In this document: piece by piece, positions 34,143 through 42,890 of the stretch
Position numbering within the stretch: the first letter of the stretch is position 1
How the letters are laid out: each line of letters starts with the position of its first letter
Origin: Prevotella sp. MA2016
GTDB lineage: Bacteria > Bacteroidota > Bacteroidia > Bacteroidales > Bacteroidaceae
DNA length: 64,000 nt
Assembly: GCF_000619825.1 (NCBI RefSeq)
Contig: NZ_JHUW01000011.1
Location: forward strand, 1-64,000
Direction: 5' to 3'
Notes under the pieces: generated by a model
Seen by the model: the letters and a program-made list of their open reading frames with translations, nothing else
Database searches by the model: none
What the model was told of the DNA's origin: nothing
Made by a program: the position numbers and the translations under genes

Positions 34143-35165
34143 ATGAACATTCATACAGTATCAATTATATGCCCCGTATTCAATGAAGAAAAATTCATTG
34201 AGGCATGTATCATATCCATTCTTGAGCAGGATTATCCCAAAGAGGCCATGGAGGTGATATTTGTTGACGGCAACAGTACTGATAGTAGCACCGACATCAT
34301 ACTACGATACACCAAGCAGTACAGTTTCCTGAAACTGATGAACAACCCAGAACGCATTGTGCCATACGCACTCAACAAGGGGCTGGCAGCAGCAACAGGC
34401 GAGGTGATTATGCGACTGGATGCACACTGCACCTACCCCACAAACTATATATCAGAGTTGGTGAGATACCTCTACCAGCTGAATGCCGATAATGTAGGTG
34501 GCGTGTGGAATACCCAGCCAGCCAAAGACACCCCCATCTGCCAGGCTATTGCCTTTGCATCAAGTCATCCTTTTGGCGTAGGTGCATCCATGCACAAAAT
34601 CGGCGCCTCGAAAATCATGGAGACTGACACAGTGCCTTTCGGCTGCTACAAACGGGAAATATTTGAAAAGACAGGTCCGTTTGATACCGACTTGGTGAGA
34701 AATCAGGACGACGAGTTTAACGGACGACTGCTGAATCTGGGGGGAAAGATTTATCTGATACCCCAGGTTATCATCAACTATACGGCTCGCGACACAATCT
34801 GCAAGATGCGAAAGATGTATTATCAGTACGGACTCTACAAGCCTCTTGTTAACAAAAAGCTTGGTGCACCAGCTACTGTCAGACAGTTTTTCCCACTGCT
34901 ATTCCTGCTCGGCCTCATCATCGGAGGAATCGGGAGCGCTTTCTGGCCCGTCGTACAGCATCTTTACACTACCGTCCTGCTGCTGTATCTCTTCATCGGC
35001 ATTGTAGTAGGAAGCATGGGAGCCATCCGTACACATCAGCCCCTACTCACATTACTAATGCCGTATGTATTCTTCAACATCCATATGAGTTACGGCATAG
35101 GATACCTTGTGGGTATATACAACGTATTAGGTAAAAAAACAGCTCAAGTAAAACCAACCAGATAA
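34143..35165 (+). CDS. Family 2 glycosyltransferase with C-terminal membrane helices
   Basis: The product has 340 residues. The N-terminal GT2 domain shows ICPVFNEEKFIEAC, IFVDGNSTDSS and the metal motif MRLDAHCTYP, and NQDDEFNGRL is the likely ED/Q-x-x-R-W-like acceptor region. Three membrane helices follow (about 243-262, 270-292, 300-325). Similar proteins (ExoA-like) extend lipid-linked oligosaccharides. It follows a possible internal promoter and is followed after one base by the aminotransferase gene. Confidence 0.87.
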   Translation: MNIHTVSIICPVFNEEKFIEACIISILEQDYPKEAMEVIFVDGNSTDSSTDIILRYTKQYSFLKLMNNPERIVPYALNKGLAAATGEVIMRLDAHCTYPTNYISELVRYLYQLNADNVGGVWNTQPAKDTPICQAIAFASSHPFGVGASMHKIGASKIMETDTVPFGCYKREIFEKTGPFDTDLVRNQDDEFNGRLLNLGGKIYLIPQVIINYTARDTICKMRKMYYQYGLYKPLVNKKLGAPATVRQFFPLLFLLGLIIGGIGSAFWPVVQHLYTTVLLLYLFIGIVVGSMGAIRTHQPLLTLLMPYVFFNIHMSYGIGYLVGIYNVLGKKTAQVKPTR

Positions 35166-35166
35166 A

Positions 35167-36360
35167 ATGAAAATATCGTTTTCACCACCAGATATCACCG
35201 AACAAGAAGCGCAGGAAGTTGCAGCTGCACTACTCTCAGGCTGGATAACCACCGGCCCAAGAACCAAGGAGTTTGAAAAGCAGATAGCCCAGTTCTGCGA
35301 ATCGAGAGTTGCTGTATGCCAAAGCAGCGCCACAGCTTGTCTCGAAGCCATATTGCGCATATTGGGGATAGGACCAGGCGACGAGGTTATCACTTCGGCC
35401 TACACTTATACTGCCACAGCTAGTCCGGTTTGTCATGTTGGCGCCAAACTCGTACTCGTAGATACCAAACCAGACTCTTACGAGATGGATTACGAGCAGC
35501 TGGCAGCGGCTATCACCGAACGCACCAAGGTTGTAATACCAGTAGATATAGGCGGTGTGCCTTGCGACTATACGGCAGTAAGTCGTGTGGTAGAAAGCAA
35601 ACGCCACTTATTCAAGCCCAGCAACGAGCTGCAGGAAGCCATCGGGCGCGTTATTGTGGTTGACGATGCGGCTCATGCCTTTGGCGCTAGCTGGCACAAC
35701 CAGAAGATTGGTAGCGTGAGCGATTTCACATCGTTCTCCTTTCATGCCGTAAAGAACTTCACCACTGCCGAAGGAGGTGCCCTGATGTGGCGACCCATTG
35801 AGGGCATCGACGACAACTGGCTCTACACCCAGTTCCAGTTGAACTCGCTGCACGGACAAAGCAAAGATGCACTGGCCAAGACAAAACTTGGTTCGTGGGA
35901 GTACGACGTGCTGACTCCGGCCTACAAAAGCAATATGACAGACCTGACAGCTGCCATCGGACTGGTACAGATGAAACGCTATCCTGCCATGCTGGCACGC
36001 CGAAAGGAGCTTATCACACATTACGACCAGGAACTGGCAGGACTGAATCTGCAGGTGCGTGATCACTACACTGCGGAGCACATCTCATCAGGCCATCTGT
36101 ATCAGGTAAGACTGCTAGGCAAGGACGATAAGGTTCGTAATGAAGTGATTACAAAAATGGCAGAGCGTGGCATCACCTGTAACGTACACTTCAAGCCACT
36201 GCCCATGATGACTGCGTATAAAAACTTAGGATTCGACATCAACGACTATCCTAACGCATATCATCAGTTCATCAACGAAATAACACTTCCACTTTACACA
36301 CGTCTTACTGACGAAGAAGTGGATTACATCATAAAAAACTTCAAAGACATCGTAAATTGA
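35167..36360 (+). CDS. DegT/DnrJ/EryC1/StrS sugar aminotransferase
   Basis: The product has 397 residues, typical for PLP-dependent sugar-nucleotide aminotransferases. Motifs are SGWITTGPRTKEFE, the VVDDAAHAFG segment and the PLP lysine Lys196 in FHAVKNFTTAEGG. It would convert a 4-keto (or 3-keto) nucleotide sugar to an amino sugar, probably making an aminodeoxyhexose for the repeat unit. No dehydratase supplying the keto sugar is in the locus. Its TGA overlaps the TTG start of the next gene. Confidence 0.9.
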   Translation: MKISFSPPDITEQEAQEVAAALLSGWITTGPRTKEFEKQIAQFCESRVAVCQSSATACLEAILRILGIGPGDEVITSAYTYTATASPVCHVGAKLVLVDTKPDSYEMDYEQLAAAITERTKVVIPVDIGGVPCDYTAVSRVVESKRHLFKPSNELQEAIGRVIVVDDAAHAFGASWHNQKIGSVSDFTSFSFHAVKNFTTAEGGALMWRPIEGIDDNWLYTQFQLNSLHGQSKDALAKTKLGSWEYDVLTPAYKSNMTDLTAAIGLVQMKRYPAMLARRKELITHYDQELAGLNLQVRDHYTAEHISSGHLYQVRLLGKDDKVRNEVITKMAERGITCNVHFKPLPMMTAYKNLGFDINDYPNAYHQFINEITLPLYTRLTDEEVDYIIKNFKDIVN

Positions 36361-36944
36361 TAAGACTATTAGATATCCTATTCTCACTCATCGGGCTTGT
36401 AGTGCTTTCGCCTGCTCTACTGCTCATCTATATTCTCATTATCTGTGAGAGTAAGGGAAACGGCTTTTACATACAAGAACGCATCGGGAAAAACGGCAAG
36501 CCGTTTGGCCTATACAAATTTCGCACCATGAGGATAGGTGCTGATACCAATGGACAACTGACCATTGGCAAGCGCGACAACCGTATAACCCGCGTGGGCT
36601 ACTATCTCAGAAGGACCAAGATTGATGAACTGCCACAGCTGCTGAACGTACTGAAAGGCGACATGAGCCTAGTGGGCCCCAGACCTGAAGTGAGGAAATA
36701 CGTTGACCTATATACTGACGAACAGCGCAAGGTATTAAACGTAAGACCAGGCATTACCGATTATGCCTCGATAGAGTATGTAAACGAGAGTGAACTGCTA
36801 GAAAAGGCTGACGACCCGGACCGTTTATATATCGATACCATCATGCCCGACAAAATCAAACTCAACATGAAGTATCTGGAACACTATACCGTTAGCGAAT
36901 ACTTCAGAATCATCTTCAAAACTTTTAAAAGTCTTGTAGCATGA
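36357..36944 (+). CDS. Initiating sugar transferase, copy 1 (PglC-like)
   Basis: The product has 195 residues. A hydrophobic N-terminal hairpin (about 5-28) is followed by the bacterial sugar-transferase domain: FYIQERIGKNGKPFGLYKFRTM, the catalytic Asp-Glu pair in KIDELPQLLNVLKGDMSLVGPRPE, and NVRPGITDYA. It transfers a sugar-1-phosphate to undecaprenyl phosphate. The start is TTG at 36357, overlapping the upstream TGA; no ATG is available nearby. The stop overlaps the next, related gene by four bases (ATGA). Confidence 0.87.
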   Translation: MIRLLDILFSLIGLVVLSPALLLIYILIICESKGNGFYIQERIGKNGKPFGLYKFRTMRIGADTNGQLTIGKRDNRITRVGYYLRRTKIDELPQLLNVLKGDMSLVGPRPEVRKYVDLYTDEQRKVLNVRPGITDYASIEYVNESELLEKADDPDRLYIDTIMPDKIKLNMKYLEHYTVSEYFRIIFKTFKSLVA

Positions 36945-37513
36945 AAAGAAGTATCGATACCTGTTTGGCACTTATCTGTCTGATACTGTTCTTGCCACTG
37001 TTCGCTCTCATATATGTGGCCATACGTATGGAAGACGGTGGACCTGCTTTCTTTAAACAGGAAAGAATAGGAAGAAACGGAAAGCCATTTAACATCCTGA
37101 AATTCAGGAGTTTAAAAACGAACACTGAACAAGAAGAATACGCGCTGCTAAAACACGAGCGCCACAACAACCTGACCCGTATTGGCAGGTTTCTGAGGGA
37201 TCATCATCTGGACGAACTGCCACAGTTGTGGAACGTGCTGGTTGGCGACATGGCTTTTGTTGGACCACGCCCGGAAAGAAAATACTATATCGATATGATT
37301 ATTGAGCGCGATAAACGCTATACACAACTGTATGCCCTGCGACCTGGTGTTACAAGCTATGCCACACTGCATAACGGATATACCGACACCATGGAGAAGA
37401 TGCTGATCAGACTGCAAATGGATCTAGACTATCTGGAGCATCAGTCGTTATGGCTCGACACAAAGATTCTTGCTCAGACGTTTGTAGGCATTGTTTTCGG
37501 AAAAAAATTCTGA
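36941..37513 (+). CDS. Initiating sugar transferase, copy 2
   Basis: The product has 190 residues with the same layout as the preceding gene: N-terminal hydrophobic hairpin, FFKQERIGRNGKPFNILKFRS, the intact LDELPQLWNVLVGDMAFVGPRPE and LRPGVTSYA. Sequence is clearly related to copy 1 but diverged. The C-terminal region differs. Two intact initiators in one operon are unusual; they could start different repeat units or act on different sugars. It overlaps copy 1 by four bases. Confidence 0.87.
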   Translation: MKRSIDTCLALICLILFLPLFALIYVAIRMEDGGPAFFKQERIGRNGKPFNILKFRSLKTNTEQEEYALLKHERHNNLTRIGRFLRDHHLDELPQLWNVLVGDMAFVGPRPERKYYIDMIIERDKRYTQLYALRPGVTSYATLHNGYTDTMEKMLIRLQMDLDYLEHQSLWLDTKILAQTFVGIVFGKKF

Positions 37514-37515
37514 AC

Positions 37516-37956
37516 TTACATCTTCTCAAACCACAAACGCAGCACGTCGTCGCGCAGCACCATCCTGTCGCCACCAAGTTTTTCTATGGTAAACAAGTTG
37601 TCCAGTTTGTTTATGCCTAGTGGCGACAACTCTTCAGCATCATCCACCTGCGGGTCGCCAGTAGCACGATCATGCTTATGGGCGTTATACAAACGTACCG
37701 TCTTATCAGTATAGTCGAAATTAAACAGGTAGCCATAATGGCCCGTATCATTATCATGATCAACAGCCTGTATGAGATTCATCTGCACACCCCAGAACAC
37801 ACGGGTATCCGACAAATCGCTATAACCGCCAGTGGCCAGCGTATCCACACGAACCAAATGCCAATAGCCATCGAGAGTGCCATTGTCAGAGGTCTCTATA
37901 TCACAACTTGTGAACAACAAGCCTACACCTATTATATATAAAAGAAAGTGCTTCAT
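37516..37956 (-). CDS. Small lipocalin-like lipoprotein
   Basis: The product has 146 residues with a lipobox at F-T-S-C (Cys18). The opening of the mature protein, GTLDGYWHLVRVDT, and the strand pattern resemble small lipocalin-like Bacteroidota lipoproteins (DUF4847-like, tentative). It lies one base beyond wzi (shared boundary at 37956) and on the same strand, so it is probably co-transcribed with wzi. It ends three bases from the convergent sugar transferase. Function unknown. Confidence 0.72.
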   Translation of the reverse strand: MKHFLLYIIGVGLLFTSCDIETSDNGTLDGYWHLVRVDTLATGGYSDLSDTRVFWGVQMNLIQAVDHDNDTGHYGYLFNFDYTDKTVRLYNAHKHDRATGDPQVDDAEELSPLGINKLDNLFTIEKLGGDRMVLRDDVLRLWFEKM

Positions 37957-39473
37957 TATAATAATCCTGATTTTTTGATTGTAAACTGAAAGCCATTATT
38001 GTCACCTCGGATAGAGCCAAAGTCGGCTCCCCATGCAAATACGGCCTTCCACCCCTGTGGCAGCTGCCACCCCACCTCGGCTAGCACACTCGTATTATGT
38101 TTAATATGGGTATAAGGACTCTTATAGCGCCCTAACCCATCCTGCCACGAGGCCAGCAGGCGATAATGCAGCTTGGGCAACGGCTGACCACTAATACCAA
38201 AATGCCATGCAGCAAAGCGATTGTTCTTCACCTCAATCTTACCATCATTATTATAGATGGGCGAGAGATAGAGCGGATTTCCAATCACCTGCCCCCAATG
38301 TTGCCACCCCATAAAAATATGATGGTTATAGTATTCATCGAGACCACCGATATGATCGGAATAAGCTGGCGTATGATCATGATACACGCTACCACTCTGA
38401 TATTTCGAATACAGATACTCTACAACAATATTCTGCAACCATGTGGCATGATGCAACTGCAATTCGGCACCAAGCATGATGTCCTTGAAATCGTACAAGA
38501 GATAACGATGCGACTTCTTCACCTCCCATTCGCTGCCGGTGCCATAGCCATCGTATTCTAACATAAACATCGCAGAATGATCCTCAAAGTATTTATCGGC
38601 ATAGAGACTCAAACCCCAGTCGTTAGCATCGTAATTTAAACGTAGTAGCCAACTGCCCAACTGGTTGCCTTCGTCGTTCTGATAAGTACTCTCGTTAACC
38701 TCGCCACCGCCAGGCACGAAAGCATGAAGAAATGCCTTCAAACCAGAAGCATTATGAAACACCTTATCACCATCATCCGACCTCATATATGAGGTGCCAC
38801 CAAACTGGCATGCCATCTCTAATCCTAGCTCGACAGTAAACTTGCCCGGTCCAATCTTCAGATAGCCGGCTTTGCTATGGTAGAGCGTACCCTCGGTGTA
38901 ACGGTTCTGTGGGGCCACAAAATCCTTTTGCCAGCCATCATCAGTGGTTTTGCCATAAGCGATGTGACCTTTCAGTGCCAACCAATTCCTGGTGCCAGGG
39001 ATAGTCCAGTATTCTGGCAGTGCTAATCGTACCTGAGGAACGGGACGGGCATTGATACCCAGTGCTTGAGAACCAGAGCTCAGCTCCTGATTCTTCAGTT
39101 CCATCGGATACTCCTTGGCCCCCACAGTAAGCGTGCCCTTCAGCCAGCGCCCCTCAACGTAAGCCTGCTGAACCACCAGAGTGCTGGTAAAACCTGTAGC
39201 AACAGCTACTTCGGCACCATAACCAACACCCCACTTTCTACCATCGTCGGCACTAAGTGGGCGTTCTATCGCACCCAGCACATAGCCATTGGATGTTTTC
39301 AGCGAACTAAGACCATATTTGTTGGCATTCAACCACAAAGGGGTGTGATCGCCAGTTGACAAGGTGGCCTGCATCTCTGCTCGATACTGAAGACTATCGG
39401 TAAGCGAACGCTGCTGAGCACACATAGCCAACGGGCTACACATTATTAATAATAGAGTAACATAATGCTTCAT
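37956..39473 (-). CDS. wzi: Capsule assembly protein Wzi
   Basis: The product has 505 residues with a signal peptide (about 1-19, ending MCAQ). The mature protein is an outer-membrane beta-barrel of the Wzi family: the N-terminal EMQATLSTGDHTPLWLNANKYGLSS and many alternating strands ending in aromatic residues. Wzi anchors capsule to the cell surface in Gram-negative bacteria. A promoter box TATCTTTG lies on the minus strand at 39482-39489, nine bases from the ATG. No good -33 is found where expected, but direct repeats lie just beyond. Confidence 0.9.
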   Translation of the reverse strand: MKHYVTLLLIMCSPLAMCAQQRSLTDSLQYRAEMQATLSTGDHTPLWLNANKYGLSSLKTSNGYVLGAIERPLSADDGRKWGVGYGAEVAVATGFTSTLVVQQAYVEGRWLKGTLTVGAKEYPMELKNQELSSGSQALGINARPVPQVRLALPEYWTIPGTRNWLALKGHIAYGKTTDDGWQKDFVAPQNRYTEGTLYHSKAGYLKIGPGKFTVELGLEMACQFGGTSYMRSDDGDKVFHNASGLKAFLHAFVPGGGEVNESTYQNDEGNQLGSWLLRLNYDANDWGLSLYADKYFEDHSAMFMLEYDGYGTGSEWEVKKSHRYLLYDFKDIMLGAELQLHHATWLQNIVVEYLYSKYQSGSVYHDHTPAYSDHIGGLDEYYNHHIFMGWQHWGQVIGNPLYLSPIYNNDGKIEVKNNRFAAWHFGISGQPLPKLHYRLLASWQDGLGRYKSPYTHIKHNTSVLAEVGWQLPQGWKAVFAWGADFGSIRGDNNGFQFTIKKSGLL

Positions 39474-39516
39474 ATCGCTGGCAAAGATACAATTTTTTTC
39501 ATTCTTAAAAATGATT

Positions 39517-39583
39517 TTAGGGAAATTCCTCTACCTAATTAGGGAAAATCCTTTGTGTATGAGCCAAAAATGTTGTTTCTTTG
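39517..39583. promoter_or_regulatory. Shared regulatory region: two 22-bp-spaced repeats and palindrome
   Basis: TTAGGGAAATTCCT (39517-39530) and TTAGGGAAAATCCT (39539-39552) are direct repeats exactly 22 bases apart, two helical turns. Between them CCTAATTAGG (39534-39543) is a perfect palindrome. The plus-strand promoter is TTTG (39552-39555), 20 bases, TTTCTTTG (39576-39583), with TT in place of TA. The second repeat abuts this -33 and the first lies near the -33 position expected for wzi, as for an activator serving both. Confidence 0.6.
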
Positions 39584-39630
39584 CACTGTGAATAAGAAAT
39601 AGATGTCGAACCATTTTAAATGATACGATT

Positions 39631-40464
39631 ATGAAGAAGATGTTTTTCGCACTGATGGTGATGCTGACCTCAACACTGGCAGCGAGTGCAATGAGCTACG
39701 AGCAGGCACGCAACGAAGCCCTGTTCCTCACCGATAAGATGGCGTACGAGCTGAACCTCACCGACGATCAGTATGAGGCTGCTTACGAAATAAACCTCGA
39801 CTATCTGATGGGCGTAGCCGGACGCGATGATATATTTGGCACTTACTGGGAGCGCCGCAATCTCGATTTGAGCTATATCCTCTTTGACTGGCAGTGGAAA
39901 TCGTATATAGCAGCCAGCTACTTCTATCGTCCACTCTACTGGGAGGCAGGCTACTGGCACTTCGGAATCTATCGCCGCTATCCGCATCGCGACTTCTTCT
40001 ACTTCGGTCGTCCTCACTTCTACGCTACCTATCGTGGTGGACATGCATGGCATATTCATGGCACTCATGGATACTACTACAGCCGCAGAGAGCACTTCCG
40101 TCCTGTTCGCAGAGAGCACTTCGGCATGCACGACCGCTGGAATCGTGGCGACTTCCGCAATCCTCGTCACAGTTCAACACGAGTAACGGGCAGACATGAT
40201 GGTCATCGCTTCGAGAACCGATCATCTACTCGCCGCATTGAGAGTCGGCCCAATAATCGGAACTTCGAGAACCGCTCGGGTAATCGCCACTTCGAAAACC
40301 GCAGCAATGGCATGAACCGCCGTTCTGATGCTGGACGCAATAACAGCTCATTTAGCGGGCATCGCAGTGGAGGTACTAGCCACTCAAGCAGCATCGGACA
40401 TACCAGAAGTATCGGCAACTCAAATCACAGCGGTGGAGATAGCCGCATGGGAGGCAGACGATAA
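39631..40464 (+). CDS. Secreted aromatic/His/Arg-rich protein
   Basis: The product has 277 residues with a signal peptide (about 1-20). Residues 21-60 are helical and contain LNLTDDQYEAAYEINLDY, which recalls the LTxxQ motif of Spy/CpxP-type periplasmic proteins. Residues 65-140 are very rich in Tyr, Trp, Phe and His. The rest is low complexity (Arg, Asn, Ser, Gly, His) with three FENRS motifs and His/Ser-rich tail. It is expected in the periplasm or on the surface. No function can be assigned; metal binding, adhesion or polysaccharide interaction are possible. It is divergent from wzi and shares a possible operator with it. Confidence 0.75.
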   Translation: MKKMFFALMVMLTSTLAASAMSYEQARNEALFLTDKMAYELNLTDDQYEAAYEINLDYLMGVAGRDDIFGTYWERRNLDLSYILFDWQWKSYIAASYFYRPLYWEAGYWHFGIYRRYPHRDFFYFGRPHFYATYRGGHAWHIHGTHGYYYSRREHFRPVRREHFGMHDRWNRGDFRNPRHSSTRVTGRHDGHRFENRSSTRRIESRPNNRNFENRSGNRHFENRSNGMNRRSDAGRNNSSFSGHRSGGTSHSSSIGHTRSIGNSNHSGGDSRMGGRR

Positions 40465-40466
40465 TA

Positions 40467-40976
40467 TTACAACTCAAGGATGCGGACTTCAGCATTCTGC
40501 ATCCTTTGAATCTCGCTCATTTGTTTATTATAATAATATGATTGTATAGCTTTGTTGATGATGCCATGGCCTACGGCCAGTACCTTCTTTTCTGGGAATG
40601 TTTGCTTGACATATGCGATGAATTCGCCAGCCCGGGAAAGAAGGTTTTCTAATGTCTCGATATCATCGGGCCATACCTCACCCTTCAAGTCAGGAATAAA
40701 GCGCCCAGTAAAACTGCCCCAATCACGCTCACGCAGCAAAGGGGTTGTAAGAACCTCCAAATGATGAGGTTCGGCTATGATTCGGGCTGTATCTATAGAG
40801 CGTTTCAAGTCGCTGGCCAATATGACATCTATCTCCTTATCCTTCCACTGATGGCTGAACTCACGAGCCTGCTGGATGCCATTTGCATTCAATTCACCCT
40901 GTGTCTGCCCCTGCATTATCTGGTTGGCGTTATCTACCGTCTCGCCATGTCTTACTAAGTATAAAGTTGTCATCAT
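40467..40976 (-). CDS. Histidine phosphatase family protein
   Basis: The product has 169 residues. The RHG motif is at residues 9-11 (VRHGETVDNAN), with the second catalytic His in AVGHG. Between them is ERDWGSFTGR, as in the cobC/PhoE/GpmB branch. It removes phosphate from a small metabolite or protein; the substrate is unknown. Cytoplasmic. A promoter box TAATTTTG on the minus strand (40993-41000) lies 17 bases from the start. It ends two bases from the convergent secreted-protein gene. Confidence 0.87.
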   Translation of the reverse strand: MMTTLYLVRHGETVDNANQIMQGQTQGELNANGIQQAREFSHQWKDKEIDVILASDLKRSIDTARIIAEPHHLEVLTTPLLRERDWGSFTGRFIPDLKGEVWPDDIETLENLLSRAGEFIAYVKQTFPEKKVLAVGHGIINKAIQSYYYNKQMSEIQRMQNAEVRILEL

Positions 40977-41008
40977 CTATTAAAATTTGCTGCAAAATTA
41001 CAGAATTA

Positions 41009-41040
41009 TTTGCTGATTCCACCTTATTTTATTATTTTTG
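41009..41040 (+). promoter_or_regulatory. Promoter of DUF308 gene
   Basis: TTTG (41009-41012), 20 bases, TATTTTTG (41033-41040). Leader of about 22 bases. Confidence 0.75.
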
Positions 41041-41066
41041 CAGCGTAAAACTTAGAATTATTTGAA

Positions 41067-41714
41067 ATGAAGATACTACAAAGTTCCATTTTCCGTGCCA
41101 TTTGTGCTATAGCTGTCGGTATCATGCTGATTAAGTATCCCGATAATACAGTCACCTGGATTACTGTTGCTATCGGCATTCTGTTCCTACTATCAGGCGT
41201 TATCTCAATGGCAATCTACTACAATGCCATTAAGCATGTAGCCGAATATAAGATTACAGACGAAAACGGACAGTTAATAGCTGGCGACAGACCAACATTC
41301 CCAATTGTTGGCTTAGGCAGCATTATCCTTGGGCTGATACTGGCCATCACACCTACCGTATTCATCACAGCCCTGATGTATATCATCGGCGCCATTCTGG
41401 TGCTGGGTGCTGTCAATCAGTTTATGGCATTGGCAAGAGCACGCCGACTGGGCAGCATCGGATTCGGATACTGGATCTTCCCATCGGTTATCCTGCTCAC
41501 AGGTCTTTATGTGATGATTAAGCCCATGAGTCCTGCCAGCATAGCTATGACAATTTTGGGTTGGTGCTCGCTGCTTTATGGTATTACAGAAATCATCAAC
41601 TCGCTGAAGATTCACTCTAACAGACGTAAAGCAGAAAAGGCTCAGGAAATTCCTGCTGCCGAGGAGGTGAAAGAGGATGATAAAAAAGTTACGGAAGTGA
41701 CTACACTCCCGTAA
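41067..41714 (+). CDS. HdeD/DUF308-family membrane protein
   Basis: The product has 215 residues with six hydrophobic helices arranged as pairs (about 7-25, 28-50, 72-90, 92-114, 127-147, 151-170), typical of DUF308 (HdeD-like). The C-terminal ~35 residues are highly charged. HdeD in E. coli is linked to acid resistance; function here is unknown. The last 14 bases overlap the convergent udk gene. Confidence 0.82.
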   Translation: MKILQSSIFRAICAIAVGIMLIKYPDNTVTWITVAIGILFLLSGVISMAIYYNAIKHVAEYKITDENGQLIAGDRPTFPIVGLGSIILGLILAITPTVFITALMYIIGAILVLGAVNQFMALARARRLGSIGFGYWIFPSVILLTGLYVMIKPMSPASIAMTILGWCSLLYGITEIINSLKIHSNRRKAEKAQEIPAAEEVKEDDKKVTEVTTLP

Positions 41715-42315
41715 CGATTCCTTCGATATATGTTTTGAGGATGTGGATACCCGTGCGGTTATCTCCACCCCAGGGAACAATCAGGTCGGCAAACTTCTTT
41801 GTTGGCTCGATAAATTGTTCGTGCATGGGCTTTAGCACCTTTTCATAACGATCCAGCACCATCTCTACGGTACGTCCGCGCTCTACCACATCGCGACGGA
41901 TATTACGAATCAGGCGAACATCGCTATCAGTATCTACGAATATCTTCAAATCCATCATATCACGCAGCTTCTTGTGGTGCAAAGCCATGATTCCCTCGAT
42001 GATAATCACAGGCTTTGGCTCTACATGGATGGTCTCCTTCTGACGGTTACTCTCGATATACGAATAGGTAGGCTGCTCGATAGCCTCACCATTCTTCAAC
42101 TTCTTGATATGCTCAGTAAGCAACTTCCAGTCGAAAGCATCTGGATGATCGAAGTTGATAGCCTTACGCTCCTCGGGAGTCATACCTGTGGTATCGTTAT
42201 AATACGAGTCGAGAGGTACAACTGCTGCACAATGAGGAGGCAGAGCTTTGGATATTCTCTTAACAACGGTGGTCTTACCCGAACCGGTACCGCCTGCAAT
42301 TCCAATGATTGTCAT
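41701..42315 (-). CDS. udk: Uridine kinase
   Basis: The product has 204 residues, normal for bacterial Udk. The Walker A motif GGTGSGKTT is at residues 8-16; DSYYND, NFDHPDAFD and RLIRNIRRDVVERGR are diagnostic of uridine/cytidine kinases. It phosphorylates uridine and cytidine in pyrimidine salvage, cytoplasmic. Its start overlaps the upstream uracil-DNA-glycosylase-fold gene by four bases, and its stop overlaps the DUF308 gene by 14 bases. Confidence 0.94.
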   Translation of the reverse strand: MTIIGIAGGTGSGKTTVVKRISKALPPHCAAVVPLDSYYNDTTGMTPEERKAINFDHPDAFDWKLLTEHIKKLKNGEAIEQPTYSYIESNRQKETIHVEPKPVIIIEGIMALHHKKLRDMMDLKIFVDTDSDVRLIRNIRRDVVERGRTVEMVLDRYEKVLKPMHEQFIEPTKKFADLIVPWGGDNRTGIHILKTYIEGIVTGV

Positions 42316-42890
42316 AATCTTAAGTATTTAAATACAATGTTATAAAATTCTGCTTTACGTTCTGTTTTCATGGGATATGCCCTTGAACTGCTTGGCATGC
42401 GATAGAGTCGCAACACCCGGTCGTCAAGTGCAAACTCGGCATACTCGCCAACTTTAGGACCTTTTATGCCAAAATGGTTACAAAACACGTCGGTGGCCAA
42501 CTGACCTGCTGTTATCACAGCCTCGCAACAAGGTAAGCTTCTGAGCATAGCATCCAGATCTGTCTCTTCAACTATCTCCAAATCCTTATCCGAAGCATTA
42601 TCCTTGGTTCGACGAATACGGGTGGCTGTATCATACATGGCTATTCCTTTTTCATTCAGGAAGGGGATAATACGCTCCAAATCAAAGCGCTTCTCCTGTG
42701 GCAACACAAAATGCTCTTTGTTATCAAAGAAACAAATGCCAAAGATACGCCACATATCATTGATAAAGTTAGGGTAATAGAAACGCATACACCACCGTTT
42801 TTCTGCAGGAGGGAAAGTGCCAAGCATCAATAGCTTAGCATGCCCAGGCAGAAAGGGCTCAAAGGGGTGCGATTCTATTCTTTCACTCAT
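42312..42890 (-). CDS. Uracil-DNA-glycosylase-fold protein
   Basis: The product has 192 residues. The N-terminal MLGTFPPAEKRWCMRFYYPNFIND and later SSSRAY patterns match the UDG-superfamily branch annotated uracil-DNA glycosylase family or MUG-like in Bacteroidota. Active-site assignment from sequence alone is uncertain, as the usual catalytic Asp/His motifs of families 1 and 4 are not evident. It lies between an endonuclease/exonuclease/phosphatase lipoprotein and udk in one operon with one- and four-base overlaps. Base excision repair is the likely area. Confidence 0.75.
   Translation of the reverse strand: MSERIESHPFEPFLPGHAKLLMLGTFPPAEKRWCMRFYYPNFINDMWRIFGICFFDNKEHFVLPQEKRFDLERIIPFLNEKGIAMYDTATRIRRTKDNASDKDLEIVEETDLDAMLRSLPCCEAVITAGQLATDVFCNHFGIKGPKVGEYAEFALDDRVLRLYRMPSSSRAYPMKTERKAEFYNIVFKYLRL

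Larger units (their letters stand above)
28253..39473. other. Wzx/Wzy-type capsule or exopolysaccharide locus
   Basis: Nine plus-strand genes with gaps of at most 95 bases encode export (Wza-like), chain-length control, polymerase, flippase, two glycosyltransferases, a sugar aminotransferase and two initiating sugar transferases. Two minus-strand genes (lipoprotein, Wzi) close the locus. There is no tyrosine autokinase or phosphatase, no acetyltransferase and no sugar-nucleotide dehydratase; ugd lies 7 kb upstream. With only two glycosyltransferases beyond initiation, a repeat unit of about three sugars is expected unless enzymes elsewhere contribute. Confidence 0.85.

Noticed and set aside
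28253..39473. Capsule locus as a novel defence or secretion system
   Set aside because: Each gene matches a known Wzx/Wzy polysaccharide function; nothing suggests a nuclease, toxin or secretion apparatus.
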